Part shown: one piece after another, positions 29,234-39,000 of the stretch
Position numbering within the stretch: the stretch's first letter is position 1
How the letters are laid out: each line of letters starts with the position of its first letter
Origin: Bradyrhizobium sp. WBAH42
GTDB taxonomy: Bacteria; Pseudomonadota; Alphaproteobacteria; Rhizobiales; Xanthobacteraceae
Direction of reading: 5' to 3'
NCBI RefSeq assembly: GCF_024585265.1
Contig: NZ_CP036533.1
Coordinates: 2,179,001-2,243,000, forward strand
DNA length: 64,000 bases
The notes under the pieces: model-generated
Database searches by the model: none
What the model saw: only the letters and a program-made list of their open reading frames with translations
What the model was told of the DNA's origin: nothing
Position numbers and translations under genes: made by a program

Positions 29234-30022
29234 ATGGACGCCGCCGTGACTCCGGAAATCATCTTAAAACTCTCCAACATCGAGAGCTATTACGGGCCGA
29301 TCATGGCGATCCGCGGCATTTCGCTGGAAGTGCCGCGCGGCCGCATCGTCACACTTCTCGGGGCCAACGGCGCCGGCAAGACCACGGTGCTGAAGACGAT
29401 CTCCGGCATCCTCGATTCGCAGAAGGGCGCGATCGAGTTCATGGGCAAGCCGATCCAGCGCATGGAGGCCGACCGCATCGTGCGGCTCGGCCTCAGCCAC
29501 GTGCCGGAGGGACGCGAGGTGTTCCCGTTCCTCTCGGTGCGCGAGAACCTGATGATGGGCGCCTATCCGCGCAAGGACCGGGACGGCGTCGCCGAGGATC
29601 TGGAGCGTGTCTACGGCTATTTCCCTCGCCTGAAGGAGCGCATCAATCAGCCGGCCGGCCAGCTCTCCGGCGGCGAGCAGCAGATGCTCGCGATCGGCCG
29701 CGCCCTGATGAACCGGCCGACGCTGCTCTTGCTCGACGAGCCCTCGCTGGGCTTGTCGCCGCTGCTGGTGAAGGAGATCTTCACCATCATCCGCCGGGTC
29801 AACGAGGAACAGGGCATGTCGATCCTGCTGGTCGAGCAGAACGCCAAGGTGGCGCTGGAAACCGCCCATTACGGCTATGTGCTCGAGATCGGCCGTATCG
29901 TGATGAACGACAGCTGCGACCGCTTGATGCATTCCCAGGACATCCAGGAATTCTACCTTGGCGCCAAGGAAGCGGGCGCTAGAGGCGAACGGCGCTGGAA
30001 AAAGAAGAAAACGTGGCGTTAG
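29234..30022 (+). CDS. livF: ABC transporter ATP-binding protein LivF
   Basis: A 262-residue ATPase. Walker A is LLGANGAGKTTVLK, the LivF-type region is GLSHVPEGREVFPFLSVRENLMMG, the signature is LSGGEQQMLAIGRAL, and Walker B is LLLLDEPSLGLSP. The C-terminus ends in a basic tail (RGERRWKKKKTWR) longer than usual for LivF. It starts three bases after the livG stop. It forms the second nucleotide-binding subunit of the importer. Confidence 0.9.
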   Translation: MDAAVTPEIILKLSNIESYYGPIMAIRGISLEVPRGRIVTLLGANGAGKTTVLKTISGILDSQKGAIEFMGKPIQRMEADRIVRLGLSHVPEGREVFPFLSVRENLMMGAYPRKDRDGVAEDLERVYGYFPRLKERINQPAGQLSGGEQQMLAIGRALMNRPTLLLLDEPSLGLSPLLVKEIFTIIRRVNEEQGMSILLVEQNAKVALETAHYGYVLEIGRIVMNDSCDRLMHSQDIQEFYLGAKEAGARGERRWKKKKTWR

Positions 30023-30096
30023 ATGGATAACCCCTCCAGCGCAAAGACCGCCGGCAAGGCAGGCAGCGGGGGGTAGGCGACAAGGAGGAGAGGTGC

Positions 30097-31935
30097 ATGG
30101 CCGGACCGGCGGTGCTGACGGTCGCTGATACGATCGCGAAGAGCTTCTTGCGCGCCGCCGAGACGCGGGGCGACAGGCCGGCGATCCGCGAGAAGAAGTT
30201 CGGCATCTGGCAGCCGACGAGCTGGCGAGAGTGGCTCGCGATCTCGAAAGAGATCGCCTACGCGCTTCGCGCCGTCGGTTTCATGCCCGGCGACGTCGCC
30301 TCCATCATCGCCAATGCCGTCCCCGAATGGGTCTACGCTGACATGGGCATATTGTGCGCCGGCGGCGTCTCCTCCGGAATCTATCCGACCGATTCTGCGT
30401 CCCAGGTCGAGTATCTCGTCAACGATTCCGCGACCCGGGTGATCTTCGCCGAGGACGAGGAGCAGCTCGACAAGATTCTCACCTGCCGCGCGCGCTGCCC
30501 GAGCTTGCAGAGGATCATCGTGTTCGACATGGAGGGCCTCAGCGGCTTCTCCGACGACATGGTGATGTCGCTCGACGAGTTTCGCGCGCTTGGCCGCAAC
30601 CACATGGTCGGCCGCGAGGCGTTGTGGCAGGAGATAATCGACAGCCGTGTCGCCGGCGATCTCGCGATCCTCGTCTATACGTCCGGCACCACCGGTCCGC
30701 CCAAGGGCGCGATGCACGCCAATCGCAGCGTGACCCACCAGATGCGGCACGCCAACGACTTCATCCCGGCGCGGGAGGACGAGGATCGCCTGGTGTTCCT
30801 GCCGCTGTGCCATGTTGCCGAGCGCGTCGGCGGCTATTACATCTCGGTCGCGCTCGGCTCCGTGATGAATTTTGCCGAAAGCCCGGAAACCGTGCCGGAC
30901 AATCTGCGCGAGGTGCAGCCCACCGCCTTTCTGGCGGTGCCGCGCGTCTGGGAAAAATTCTATTCCGCCATCACCATCGCGCTGAAGGATGCGACGCCGC
31001 TGCAGCAATGGGTCTATCGCCGCGCCATCGGCATCGGCTACCGCATGGTCGATTGCCGGCTCGAGGGCAGGGCGCCGCCGCTGTCGCTGCGCATCGCCAA
31101 CCGCATCGCCTATGTGGTCGCGTTCCGCAACATCCGCCGCATGATCGGGCTCGACCGCTGCCGCATCGCATTCACCGGCGCAGCGCCGATCGCGCCGGAG
31201 CTGATCCGCTGGTATCTGGCACTCGGCATCGACATGCACGAGGTCTACGGCCAGACCGAGAATTGCGGGGTCGCCACCATGATGCCCGCGGACAGGATCA
31301 AGCTCGGCTCGGTCGGCACCGCGGTGCCGTGGGGCGAGGTCGCGCTGTCGCCCGACGGCGAGATCCTGATCAAGGGCGACTTCCTGTTCATGGGCTACCT
31401 GAACCAGCCGGAGAAAACCGCAGAGACGATCGATCCCCGCGGCTGGCTGCACACCGGCGACGTTGGCACCATCGACAACGAGGGCTTCGTCCGCATCACC
31501 GACCGGATGAAGGACATCATCATCACCGCCGGCGGCAAGAACATCACGCCGTCCGAGATCGAGAACCAGCTCAAGTTTTCGCCCTACATCTCGGACGCCG
31601 TCGTGATCGGCGACAAGCGGCCCTATCTCACCTGCCTCGTGATGATCGACCAGGAGAACGTCGAGAAGTTCGCCCAGGATCACGACATCCCCTTCACCAA
31701 TTATGCCAGCCTGTGCCGGGCGAGGGAGATCCAGGACCTGATCGGGCGCGAGATCGAACAGGTCAACGGCAATTTTGCCCGCGTCGAGACCATCAAGAGG
31801 TTCTACCTGATCGAGCGCCAGCTCACCCCCGAGGACGAGGAGCTGACGCCGACCATGAAGCTGAAGCGCGGCTTCGTGAACAAGCGCTACGCCGCCGAGA
31901 TCGAGGCGATGTATCGCGAGCGTGCGGTGGCGTGA
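30097..31935 (+). CDS. AMP-forming acyl-CoA synthetase (long-chain type)
   Basis: A 612-residue adenylate-forming enzyme that activates a carboxylic acid to its CoA thioester via an acyl-AMP. The phosphate loop is LVYTSGTTGPPKGAM (about residue 190). It has CRIAFTGAAPIAPEL and the adenine site YGQTENCG. The core motif GWLHTGDVGTIDNEGFVRITDR and the hinge-lysine region ITAGGKNITPSEIEN follow. It sits inside the liv cluster between livF and the binding protein. This suggests that the imported solute is a carboxylate activated on entry, such as an aromatic or fatty acid. That link is inference. Confidence 0.85.
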   Translation: MAGPAVLTVADTIAKSFLRAAETRGDRPAIREKKFGIWQPTSWREWLAISKEIAYALRAVGFMPGDVASIIANAVPEWVYADMGILCAGGVSSGIYPTDSASQVEYLVNDSATRVIFAEDEEQLDKILTCRARCPSLQRIIVFDMEGLSGFSDDMVMSLDEFRALGRNHMVGREALWQEIIDSRVAGDLAILVYTSGTTGPPKGAMHANRSVTHQMRHANDFIPAREDEDRLVFLPLCHVAERVGGYYISVALGSVMNFAESPETVPDNLREVQPTAFLAVPRVWEKFYSAITIALKDATPLQQWVYRRAIGIGYRMVDCRLEGRAPPLSLRIANRIAYVVAFRNIRRMIGLDRCRIAFTGAAPIAPELIRWYLALGIDMHEVYGQTENCGVATMMPADRIKLGSVGTAVPWGEVALSPDGEILIKGDFLFMGYLNQPEKTAETIDPRGWLHTGDVGTIDNEGFVRITDRMKDIIITAGGKNITPSEIENQLKFSPYISDAVVIGDKRPYLTCLVMIDQENVEKFAQDHDIPFTNYASLCRAREIQDLIGREIEQVNGNFARVETIKRFYLIERQLTPEDEELTPTMKLKRGFVNKRYAAEIEAMYRERAVA

Positions 31936-32010
31936 ATACCTTTCGAAAAAGCGAGGGAGCGATGGCCCCGCCCTTCGCACAATATGGGCCCAAAAGGAGA
32001 GGAGACCTCA

Positions 32011-33210
32011 ATGTCGAAGTCGTTCCACGCGTTCGGCCTAGCTATGGGCGCTATCGCGCTCACTTGTCTGCCGGCCGTCGCGCAAACCAAGATCACCAAT
32101 GAAGGCATTTCGGCAACCGAGATCGTCATCGGCACCCATCAGGACCTGTCGGGTCCGATCAAGGGCTGGGGCGTGCCGGTCTCCAACGGCATGAAGATGG
32201 CCGTCGAGGAGGTCAACGCCGCCGGCGGCATCAACGGCCGCAAGATCCGCCTGGTGGTCGAGGACAGCGGCTACGATCCGAAGAAGGCCGTGCTGGCTTC
32301 GCAGAAGCTGATCGAGCGCGACAAGATCTTCGCGATGGTGGGACCGATGGGATCGCCCACCGTGCTCGCCGCGCAGGATATCCTGCTCGACGCCGGGGTC
32401 ATGCAGCTCTTCCCGCTGACGGCGGCCGAGTTCACCTTCAAGTTCGATCCCGCCAAGCCGCAGGAGCGGCTGAAGTTCAACAACCTGCTTCCTTACGTCG
32501 AGAGCACGCGCGCGGCGCTCAAATACATGATTGAGGCAAAGAATTTCAAGAAGCCCTGCATCATGCATCAGGACGACGAGTACGGAAAAAACGTGCTCGA
32601 TGGTTTTAACCAGCAGCTCGCCGCCATGAAGGTGCAGCCGGCCTCGATCACGAGCTACAAGCGCGGCGCCTCCGACTTTTCGGCGCAAGTCGCCAAGATG
32701 AAGTCCGACGGCTGTGACCTCGTCGTGCTCGGCGCGGTGCTCCGTGAGCCGATCGGCACGATGAGTGAAGCGAAGAAGCTCGGTTGGGACGTCACCTTCC
32801 TCGGCGCCACGCCCGTCAACGTGCTCGAGGTGCCGGCGCTCGGCAAGGAAACGGTGGAAGGCTTGTATGCTGCTTCGAACTTCGAAATTCCCTATGAAGA
32901 CACCGCAAAGGGAAAGGTGAAGGACTGGCTCGTCAACTACAAGAAGATGTTTGGCGCCGACGCCAACACCCAGGCCATCATCGGCTACAATGCAGTGATG
33001 ACGTTCGCGCATTATGCCAACAAGGCTGGCAAGGATCTGACTGGCCAGAAGATGCTCGACGCGCTGGAGTCCGGCGACAAGTTCCAGGACATCTTCAATT
33101 CGCCGCCGACGGTGTTCTCGAAGACCAACCATCTCGCGACCACCGTCACCCAGGTCCAACAGGTCAAGAACGGCCGCTGGGTGCTGGTGAAGGACAATCT
33201 GATGTTTTGA
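32011..33210 (+). CDS. livK: ABC transporter substrate-binding protein, LivK/leucine-binding type
   Basis: A 399-residue periplasmic binding protein. It has a signal peptide (MSKSFHAFGLAMGAIALTCLPAVAQ|TK). The type I fold shows IVIGTHQDLSGPIKGWGVPVSNGMKMAVEEVNAAGGINGRKIRLVVEDSGYDPKK. It is the last gene of the operon, 75 bases after the acyl-CoA synthetase, with AGGAGAGG before the ATG. It delivers the ligand to LivHMGF. The ligand is not identifiable from sequence; aromatic-acid binding proteins of this family occur beside acyl-CoA ligases in related bacteria. Confidence 0.85.
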   Translation: MSKSFHAFGLAMGAIALTCLPAVAQTKITNEGISATEIVIGTHQDLSGPIKGWGVPVSNGMKMAVEEVNAAGGINGRKIRLVVEDSGYDPKKAVLASQKLIERDKIFAMVGPMGSPTVLAAQDILLDAGVMQLFPLTAAEFTFKFDPAKPQERLKFNNLLPYVESTRAALKYMIEAKNFKKPCIMHQDDEYGKNVLDGFNQQLAAMKVQPASITSYKRGASDFSAQVAKMKSDGCDLVVLGAVLREPIGTMSEAKKLGWDVTFLGATPVNVLEVPALGKETVEGLYAASNFEIPYEDTAKGKVKDWLVNYKKMFGADANTQAIIGYNAVMTFAHYANKAGKDLTGQKMLDALESGDKFQDIFNSPPTVFSKTNHLATTVTQVQQVKNGRWVLVKDNLMF

Positions 33211-33228
33211 TCTCTTGCGGCGCGGACG

Positions 33229-33390
33229 GTGCACCCTCTCCCCTTGCGGGAGAGGGTGGATCGCCGCGAAGCGGCGAGCCGGGTGAGGGGTCTCTATCCT
33301 CGCGAAGGTCTTGCGTGTGGAGAGAACCCCTCATCCGGCGCGCTTGCGCGCGCCACCTTCTCCCACAAGGGGAGAAGGAAGATGTGCCGC
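33229..33390. repeat. Composite palindromic intergenic repeat
   Basis: Several palindromic words lie together: CACCCTCTCCC followed by GGGAGAGGGTG around 33231-33258, GCCGCGAAGCGGC near 33262, CCGGGTGAGGGG near 33280, and a related inverted block up to about 33385 (CCCCTCATCCGG, GGCGCGCTTGCGCGCGCC, CTTCTCCC...GGGGAGAAGG). It resembles the repeat at 18985-19110. It separates the liv operon from the convergent gene at 33401 and probably forms hairpins at both transcript ends. Confidence 0.7.
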
Positions 33391-33400
33391 GGTAAGAACC

Positions 33401-34516
33401 CTACGATCCCCCGCCTGCGGTGCCCGAGCTCACCGGGGCGAGCTCGTCTTCCCGGCAGCGCCAGCCATCGTCGGCTTTGACGAAGGCGAAGGTTCGCTGG
33501 ATTCTCAGCCGGCGCGTGACGTTGAAGGCGTCTGCGGCGCGCTCCTTGTTGCCGGCTCCCGTCTGCGGACGACCCGTCGTGGGGTCCCAGCAGGTGCCGG
33601 TGCAGATGGAGGCGATCTTGCTGCACACGGTGAAGGGGGCCAGCACGGCCATCTCGATTTCGCCGGTGACCTGCGCCTCCTGGTCGCTCACCTGGCTGTC
33701 GAGCGCATAGACGCGGTTGATGCGCAGGAAATTGCCGCAGGAATTGGCCGCATGAATCCGCGCGGCGCAGAAATCGACCGCGTCGGTGTCGGGTGATCGG
33801 GCCGCGACCTGCCGGCCGAACACCTTCTTGGGATCGCCTTTCGCGGCGCGGATTTCATCGGTCTTGCGCTTCAAATGTTCGGCGAGACAGTCCTCCGCGG
33901 ATTCCAGCTCATGCAGCGGCACGTTCTCCTTGCCGACCAGATTGCATTTGCGGTCGCGCTCGCGTGTCCATCGTCCATATTCGGCGAAGGCAAAGCGTGC
34001 CGCGGTCGGGTCCAATTTGCCGATCAGGCCGAGCACCAGGCCATTGAGCTCGGTTTCGGCAAGCGCCAGCGTGGGGTCGGCGCAGATCACCGCGCCCGCA
34101 GCGGTGTTGGCCGCAAGGCAGTCGAAATCCGGATCGCGAACGATCGCGGCGCGCTCCTCGGTGACCTTGAGCAGGCACGCCTTGACCTGGTCGAATTCGT
34201 CCGGGCGGATCGCGGTCTGGCCGACGATGCCGCAGCTGAGGTTGCGTTGGCGGACCCAGATCGCATTCTCCTCGATTCCAGGCAGGCGATCCGGCAGGCG
34301 GGCGAGCCGCGCCTCGATCGCGACGCTCAGCTTCTCGGCGGCGGCGGCAAGGGTCGCATCACCGCAGAACAATTGATTGCCGGGGTCGCGAATCTGCTGG
34401 CAGTTGTTCCTGGAGAACAGCGGCAGCCTGTCGGCGATCGCGCGGTCGGATTGCGCCGACGCGGACGCCGCCGGCAATGCCAGCAGCGCAAGCACAGACA
34501 GCACGATGAATCGCAT
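33401..34516 (-). CDS. Secreted LprI-like (DUF1311) protein
   Basis: A 371-residue exported protein. It has a signal peptide (MRFIVLSVLALLALPAASASA|QS) and two tandem LprI-like units. Each has the pattern Cys-x(n)-Cys, then a paired-helix stretch ending in WVRQRNLSCG / WTRERDRKCN (residues about 85-100 and 185-200). The C-terminal third is beta-rich with more cysteines (VCSKIASICTGTCW). LprI proteins inhibit lysozyme or act in the envelope. Which applies here is unknown. It lies convergent to the liv operon. Confidence 0.7.
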   Translation of the reverse strand: MRFIVLSVLALLALPAASASAQSDRAIADRLPLFSRNNCQQIRDPGNQLFCGDATLAAAAEKLSVAIEARLARLPDRLPGIEENAIWVRQRNLSCGIVGQTAIRPDEFDQVKACLLKVTEERAAIVRDPDFDCLAANTAAGAVICADPTLALAETELNGLVLGLIGKLDPTAARFAFAEYGRWTRERDRKCNLVGKENVPLHELESAEDCLAEHLKRKTDEIRAAKGDPKKVFGRQVAARSPDTDAVDFCAARIHAANSCGNFLRINRVYALDSQVSDQEAQVTGEIEMAVLAPFTVCSKIASICTGTCWDPTTGRPQTGAGNKERAADAFNVTRRLRIQRTFAFVKADDGWRCREDELAPVSSGTAGGGS

Positions 34517-34603
34517 TCCAGTCGCCCCCGCACGGAAGGCGCCATGCTAGCGTCTGGTCTTGCGCGGTGAAATGGGTTTGTGCGGAAGAGCAGCGGGAGG
34601 TCT

Positions 34604-34687
34604 GTAGCCCGCATGGTGCGCAAGCGTAATCCGGGGCCGGTGCGAGTGGCAAGAGTCCCGGATTTCGCTGCGCTCTAGCCGGGCTAG
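34604..34687. repeat. Palindromic intergenic repeat with GTAGCCC-type ends
   Basis: Outer arms TAGCCCGCATGGTGCGCAAGCG (within 34605-34626) and CGCTGCGCTCTAGCCGGGCTA (within 34666-34686) are imperfect reverse complements. Inside them, AATCCGGG pairs with CCCGGATT. It lies between the LprI-like and protease genes, with no open frame. Confidence 0.6.
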
Positions 34688-34700
34688 GAGGCCGATTCGA

Positions 34701-35432
34701 TCAACGCGCCTCGGCGGCCGCCATCGAGACCTGTACCGGCTCGTCGACATATTTCAGCACGGCCGATTGGTGGAGCACGAACAGCGGCTGATAGCTCCGC
34801 GTTGCGTCGTCCCTGACCATCGCCATGCGGCGATTGTCGAGCATGAGCCATTGGCCGTCGAGCTTTGCTGCGGCAATGGCGTGCGCCTCGCCGGCCCTGA
34901 CGTCGCGCACCACGACCATGCGGAGGTCTTCAGAGGCAATTCCCGCCAGCCGCAGCGCGGCCAGCTTGGCGATGGCATAGTCCTCGCAATCGCCGGCGCC
35001 GCGCGCGAAGGTCGCAAGCGGCGAGCTCCAGAGGTCGGCGCTGCCGTCGTTGGCGGCATGGATGGCGAGATTGATGGCGCGGTTGATCTCGCCGAGCCGC
35101 GCACGGCCGTCGCGGGCGCGGGCCTGATCGACGATGGCGAGCAGCTCGAGCGCCGCGGGTGAAGCGCAATTGTCCCGGTCGCCGTCGCACAGCGCGAGCT
35201 GCACCATGTCGTCGTCGAGCTTGTCCTTCAGCGCGGACCATTTCTGCTGCAGGCTGCCGGATGAGATGGCGAAGGCGAACACGCCAAACGGTTCGGCGGA
35301 TTTGCGCACGAGGACGCCGGCGCCCGGCGAGAGCAGCGTGCCGGCGCGAAGCTCGGCGGCCGAGCCGAGCAGGATCAAGCCGCACATGACAAGGATTGCG
35401 CGAAAGGCGCGCGAGCGAGCAGCGGTCTCCAT
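34701..35432 (-). CDS. Periplasmic transglutaminase-like cysteine protease (BTLCP / LapG-like)
   Basis: A 243-residue exported protease with a signal peptide (ILVMCGLILLGSAAELRA|GT). The catalytic triad of the bacterial transglutaminase-like cysteine proteinase family is in place: Cys149 in ARGAGDCEDYAIAK, His184 in GEAHAIAA and Asp199 in LMLDNRRM. LapG proteases of this family cut giant adhesins near the N-terminus under control of the c-di-GMP receptor LapD. The gene is divergent from the adhesin at 36052, which supports that role. No lapD homologue is visible in the window. Confidence 0.8.
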   Translation of the reverse strand: METAARSRAFRAILVMCGLILLGSAAELRAGTLLSPGAGVLVRKSAEPFGVFAFAISSGSLQQKWSALKDKLDDDMVQLALCDGDRDNCASPAALELLAIVDQARARDGRARLGEINRAINLAIHAANDGSADLWSSPLATFARGAGDCEDYAIAKLAALRLAGIASEDLRMVVVRDVRAGEAHAIAAAKLDGQWLMLDNRRMAMVRDDATRSYQPLFVLHQSAVLKYVDEPVQVSMAAAEAR

Positions 35433-36051
35433 CTGACATCCCCTTCCCAGGCTTCGCGAGATCCCCCTCGATCTCGTCGTGCCGGGCTTTGTTGCTTTCG
35501 CGGAGATAGTGCGAGACGGGCCGTTTTGTTCTGCTTAACGCGCCCGGCAGGGGTCTCAAAACCGGGTGGCAGGCTGAATCGGACCCGCCCGAATTGCGTA
35601 AAATTTTACGATTCGACGGCTAGGAGAGCCTCGCTGCCGCGAAATGGAACCAATTGCAGGCAGAAGTTGCGACGGGCGCCGAATCTCACCTATGGCTAAC
35701 GACCCGCTATTTCACGGGTTCTGTTAGTTAGGTCACAGATTTAACGCCGTATTTGCCGCAGGATGTTGCAGGGCATCACGAACAAAAGATGACGCAAGTA
35801 TCTGTTCTACCAGTTTTACTTCGAATGACTTGGGGCGGCGGGAAATGCGTGCATCTAACCCTGTTTCGACTTCCGAATTCTTGGAATATGACTTCCGCTC
35901 CTCTGGGAATGCACCGCCCGGCGCAGGTTCTTACGGTCAAGTGACGCGAAATCACACAAGCAATAGATGGTTTCGCTAAGGACTTGGTAATGCTAAGCAA
36001 GCTTAGGTCGTCGATACTTACATAAATTTTAACCCTTTTTACGGTGCCCGG
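35433..36051. promoter_or_regulatory. 619-base intergenic region between protease and adhesin
   Basis: This interval between divergent genes is clearly richer in A+T than its surroundings, mainly at 35575-36050. A dyad CTAAGC-AA-GCTTAG lies at 35993-36006, about 46 bases before the adhesin start, and could be a regulator site. I see no RNA gene and no supported reading frame; short frames here lack ribosome binding sites. It presumably holds promoters for both genes. Confidence 0.5.
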
Positions 36052-39000
36052 TTGAATTACGCTGGCAAATTTGACGCCGCGACGTCTTTGGACGGCCAGA
36101 GTTCCAACTCGCCCGTCTTTGTCCACGTCGATTCCTTTGCCGCCAAGCCCTTCATTGCCAAGGCGCATGGCCATGTGCCCGACGGTGCATTCGTCGTTCC
36201 CGACGCCAATCTGATCTTCAACGGCGAGTTCAAGCGTGCCGGGCTCGACCTCGTGCTGTCGCACGACGGTCACGAGTTCGTCGTTCACGATTATTTCAGG
36301 GGCGACAAGCGCGCCGCGATCGCTTCGCCCGACGGCGCCCACCTCGGCGGCGACGTCGTCAACGCCCTCACCGGCCACGTCCAGGTCGCCCAGGCCGCGC
36401 CCGGCGCCGGTGCGGCCCAGGTCATCGGTCACGTCACCAAGCTCGTGGGCAGCGCGACCGCCATCCGCAACGGCGTCTCGGTGATCCTGAACAACGGCGA
36501 CAACGTCGAGAAGGGCGACGTGGTCTCGACCGGCGCCGATTCGACGCTCGGCATCACCTTCATCGACGGCACCGTGTTCGGCTTGTCCTCCAATGCGCGG
36601 ATGGTGCTGAACGAGATGGTCTACGACCCCAACGGGTCGAACAATTCCTCGCTGCTCAGCCTGGTCGCGGGCACCATCACCTTCGTCGCCGGCGAAACCG
36701 CCAAGCACGGCGACATGAAGGTCGACACGCCGGTCGCCACCATGGGCATCCGCGGCACGGCGGTGCTGACACAGATCAACTTCGTCGTTCCCGCCGGCGG
36801 CGGCGATCCGCAGCCGCAGGCGAGCTTCCAGGTGCTGGTCGAGCCGAACGGCACGACCGGCTCCTATATCCTGTTCGACAAGGTCACGCTGCTGCCGATC
36901 GCGACGGTCAACCAGGCCGGCCAGATGATCCAGATCAGCGGCGGCAACGTCTCGGTCACCAACGCACTGATGTCGCCCGATGTGCAGAAGCTGATCACGG
37001 ACGTGTTCACGCTGAAGTTCACCGACAACAACACCAACACCAAGCTGACCACGAACTACACCGACACGATCACGCCGTTCGGCCATGAGGTGGTGCTCAA
37101 GTCGGGGTCCGGTCCGATCGTCACCGCGACCTTCGTCAATCTCAATCCGCAGACGCAGGAAGGCCCAACCACGTCGACGCCGACGCCCGGCCGCATTCCC
37201 GGTCAGCCGATCGCGCAAAGCTTCGACCTCGGCGGCAACGTGAGGACGGCGTTCGCGCTGACCGAACGGGCGGACACCACCGGCGATACGCACGCCGACA
37301 CGATTTCCGGATTGATCAGATTCCTCGATCAAAACCTCGGCGACCTGCCGACGGTGAGCGTGAGCCTCGCCGAGGCGCCGAACTACGTCTACAAGAGCGC
37401 CGGCCAGCAGGATGTCACCGGCTCGCTCACCGCGCTGCAGAAGCAGGACATCGCGGCGACGCAGATTCAGATCAGTGTCGTCGCCGACCCCGCCAACAAC
37501 AATAACGGCTCGGCGGTCTGGACCTACACGATCCCGGACAAGGTCTTCGATTTCCTCGCGGCCGGCGAGACCCTGACGCTGACCTACATGGTCCGCGTCG
37601 ACACCAATTTCTCGGTGAACCCCGAGTCCAAGTTCATCCCGATCACGATCACGATCACGGGAACGAACGACAAGCCGGTGGTCACCACCGACGTTCCCGT
37701 CATCACTTTCGAAGGCGGCACCAGCGTGCCGGGTGGCCCGCTCACCAGCGACGTTCCGACCTCGGGCACGCTGAGCTTCGATGACGTCGATCTCACCGAC
37801 AAGCATACGGTGTCGGTGGCGCTGACCAGCGCGACCCTGCCCGGCGGCACCGTTCCGCCCGGTCCGCTCGCGGCATTCCAGAGCGCGATGTCGGTCGCGA
37901 TCGCTGCGGGCGCCGACAGCACCGGTGACGGCACCGGCACCATCAACTGGTCACTGGCCGATCTCCCGGTCTATCTCGCCGACTTCATTCCGAAGGGCGT
38001 GGTGCTGACGCTGGTCTACACCGTCACCGTCACGGACTCGCAAGGCGCGACGGCCCAGCAGACGATCACGGTCACGATCACCGGCACCGACGCGCCCGCC
38101 GTGGTCTGGATCGCGACCGACAAGGCGGGCGCGCCCTCCGGCGGCTTCTGGAAGGACGCGGCCAATTGGGAGACCGGGACCGTCCCGACCATCGATGACG
38201 ACGTCATTGTCATCACCGATCAGCTGCACGGTCTGACGCCGTCCTATCCGGTGACGATCGATGCGGCCGCCTATGCGAAATCGCTGACGATGAACGATTT
38301 CGGCGGCCCGCCGCCGAAGCTGATCAACCAGAGCTCGCTGACCATTGCCGGTGCGCTCAACATGAGCGCGGACTCGATCCTCACCAACGCCGCGACCGGC
38401 ACGATGTCGGTCGGCGGCAAGGCCGAGATATTGGACACGAGCGTGCTCACCAATGCGGGCCACCTGACGCTCGCCGGCGGCGGCGATTTCGCTGCCGGTA
38501 CCACGATCACCAATTCCGGCACGCTGGAGCTGTCGGGCGGCACCTTGAAGATGCTGGCCGACATCGCCAATGCCGGCGGCACGCTGAAGGCTGACGCGGG
38601 CACGACGCTGATCGTGGACAATGCGGCCGTCCACGGCGGCACGGTCACGATTCTCGGGACACTGGAACTCAACGGCGCCAGCTTGATCGAGAACGGCTCA
38701 TTGACCAATTCCGGTACGGTCAACGTCGAGGGCACGGTCGAATTTGCCAACGAGACGGTCTCCAACACCTCCGCCGGCACGATCAGGGTACTGGCGAATG
38801 GCTGGTTGACGATCGACCAGGGATCCAGCGTCGCCAACGCCGGCCACGTCACGGTCGATGCCTCGGGCAAGCTGTCGATCAGCGGCGCAACCATCAGCGG
38901 CGGCATGATCGACGGTGGCGGCAACATAGACGTCACCGGCGCCAGCAGGATCGACGGCGGGGCGACATTGAGCACGAGCGCCGTCACGGTCGGAAGCGGG

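Noticed and set aside
30019..31980. A 653-residue minus-strand frame opposite the acyl-CoA synthetase
   Set aside because: It is a shadow of the synthetase, with His/Asp-rich low-information sequence.
35753..35944. A 63-codon frame in the region upstream of the adhesin
   Set aside because: No ribosome binding site and no recognisable sequence; the region behaves as regulatory DNA.
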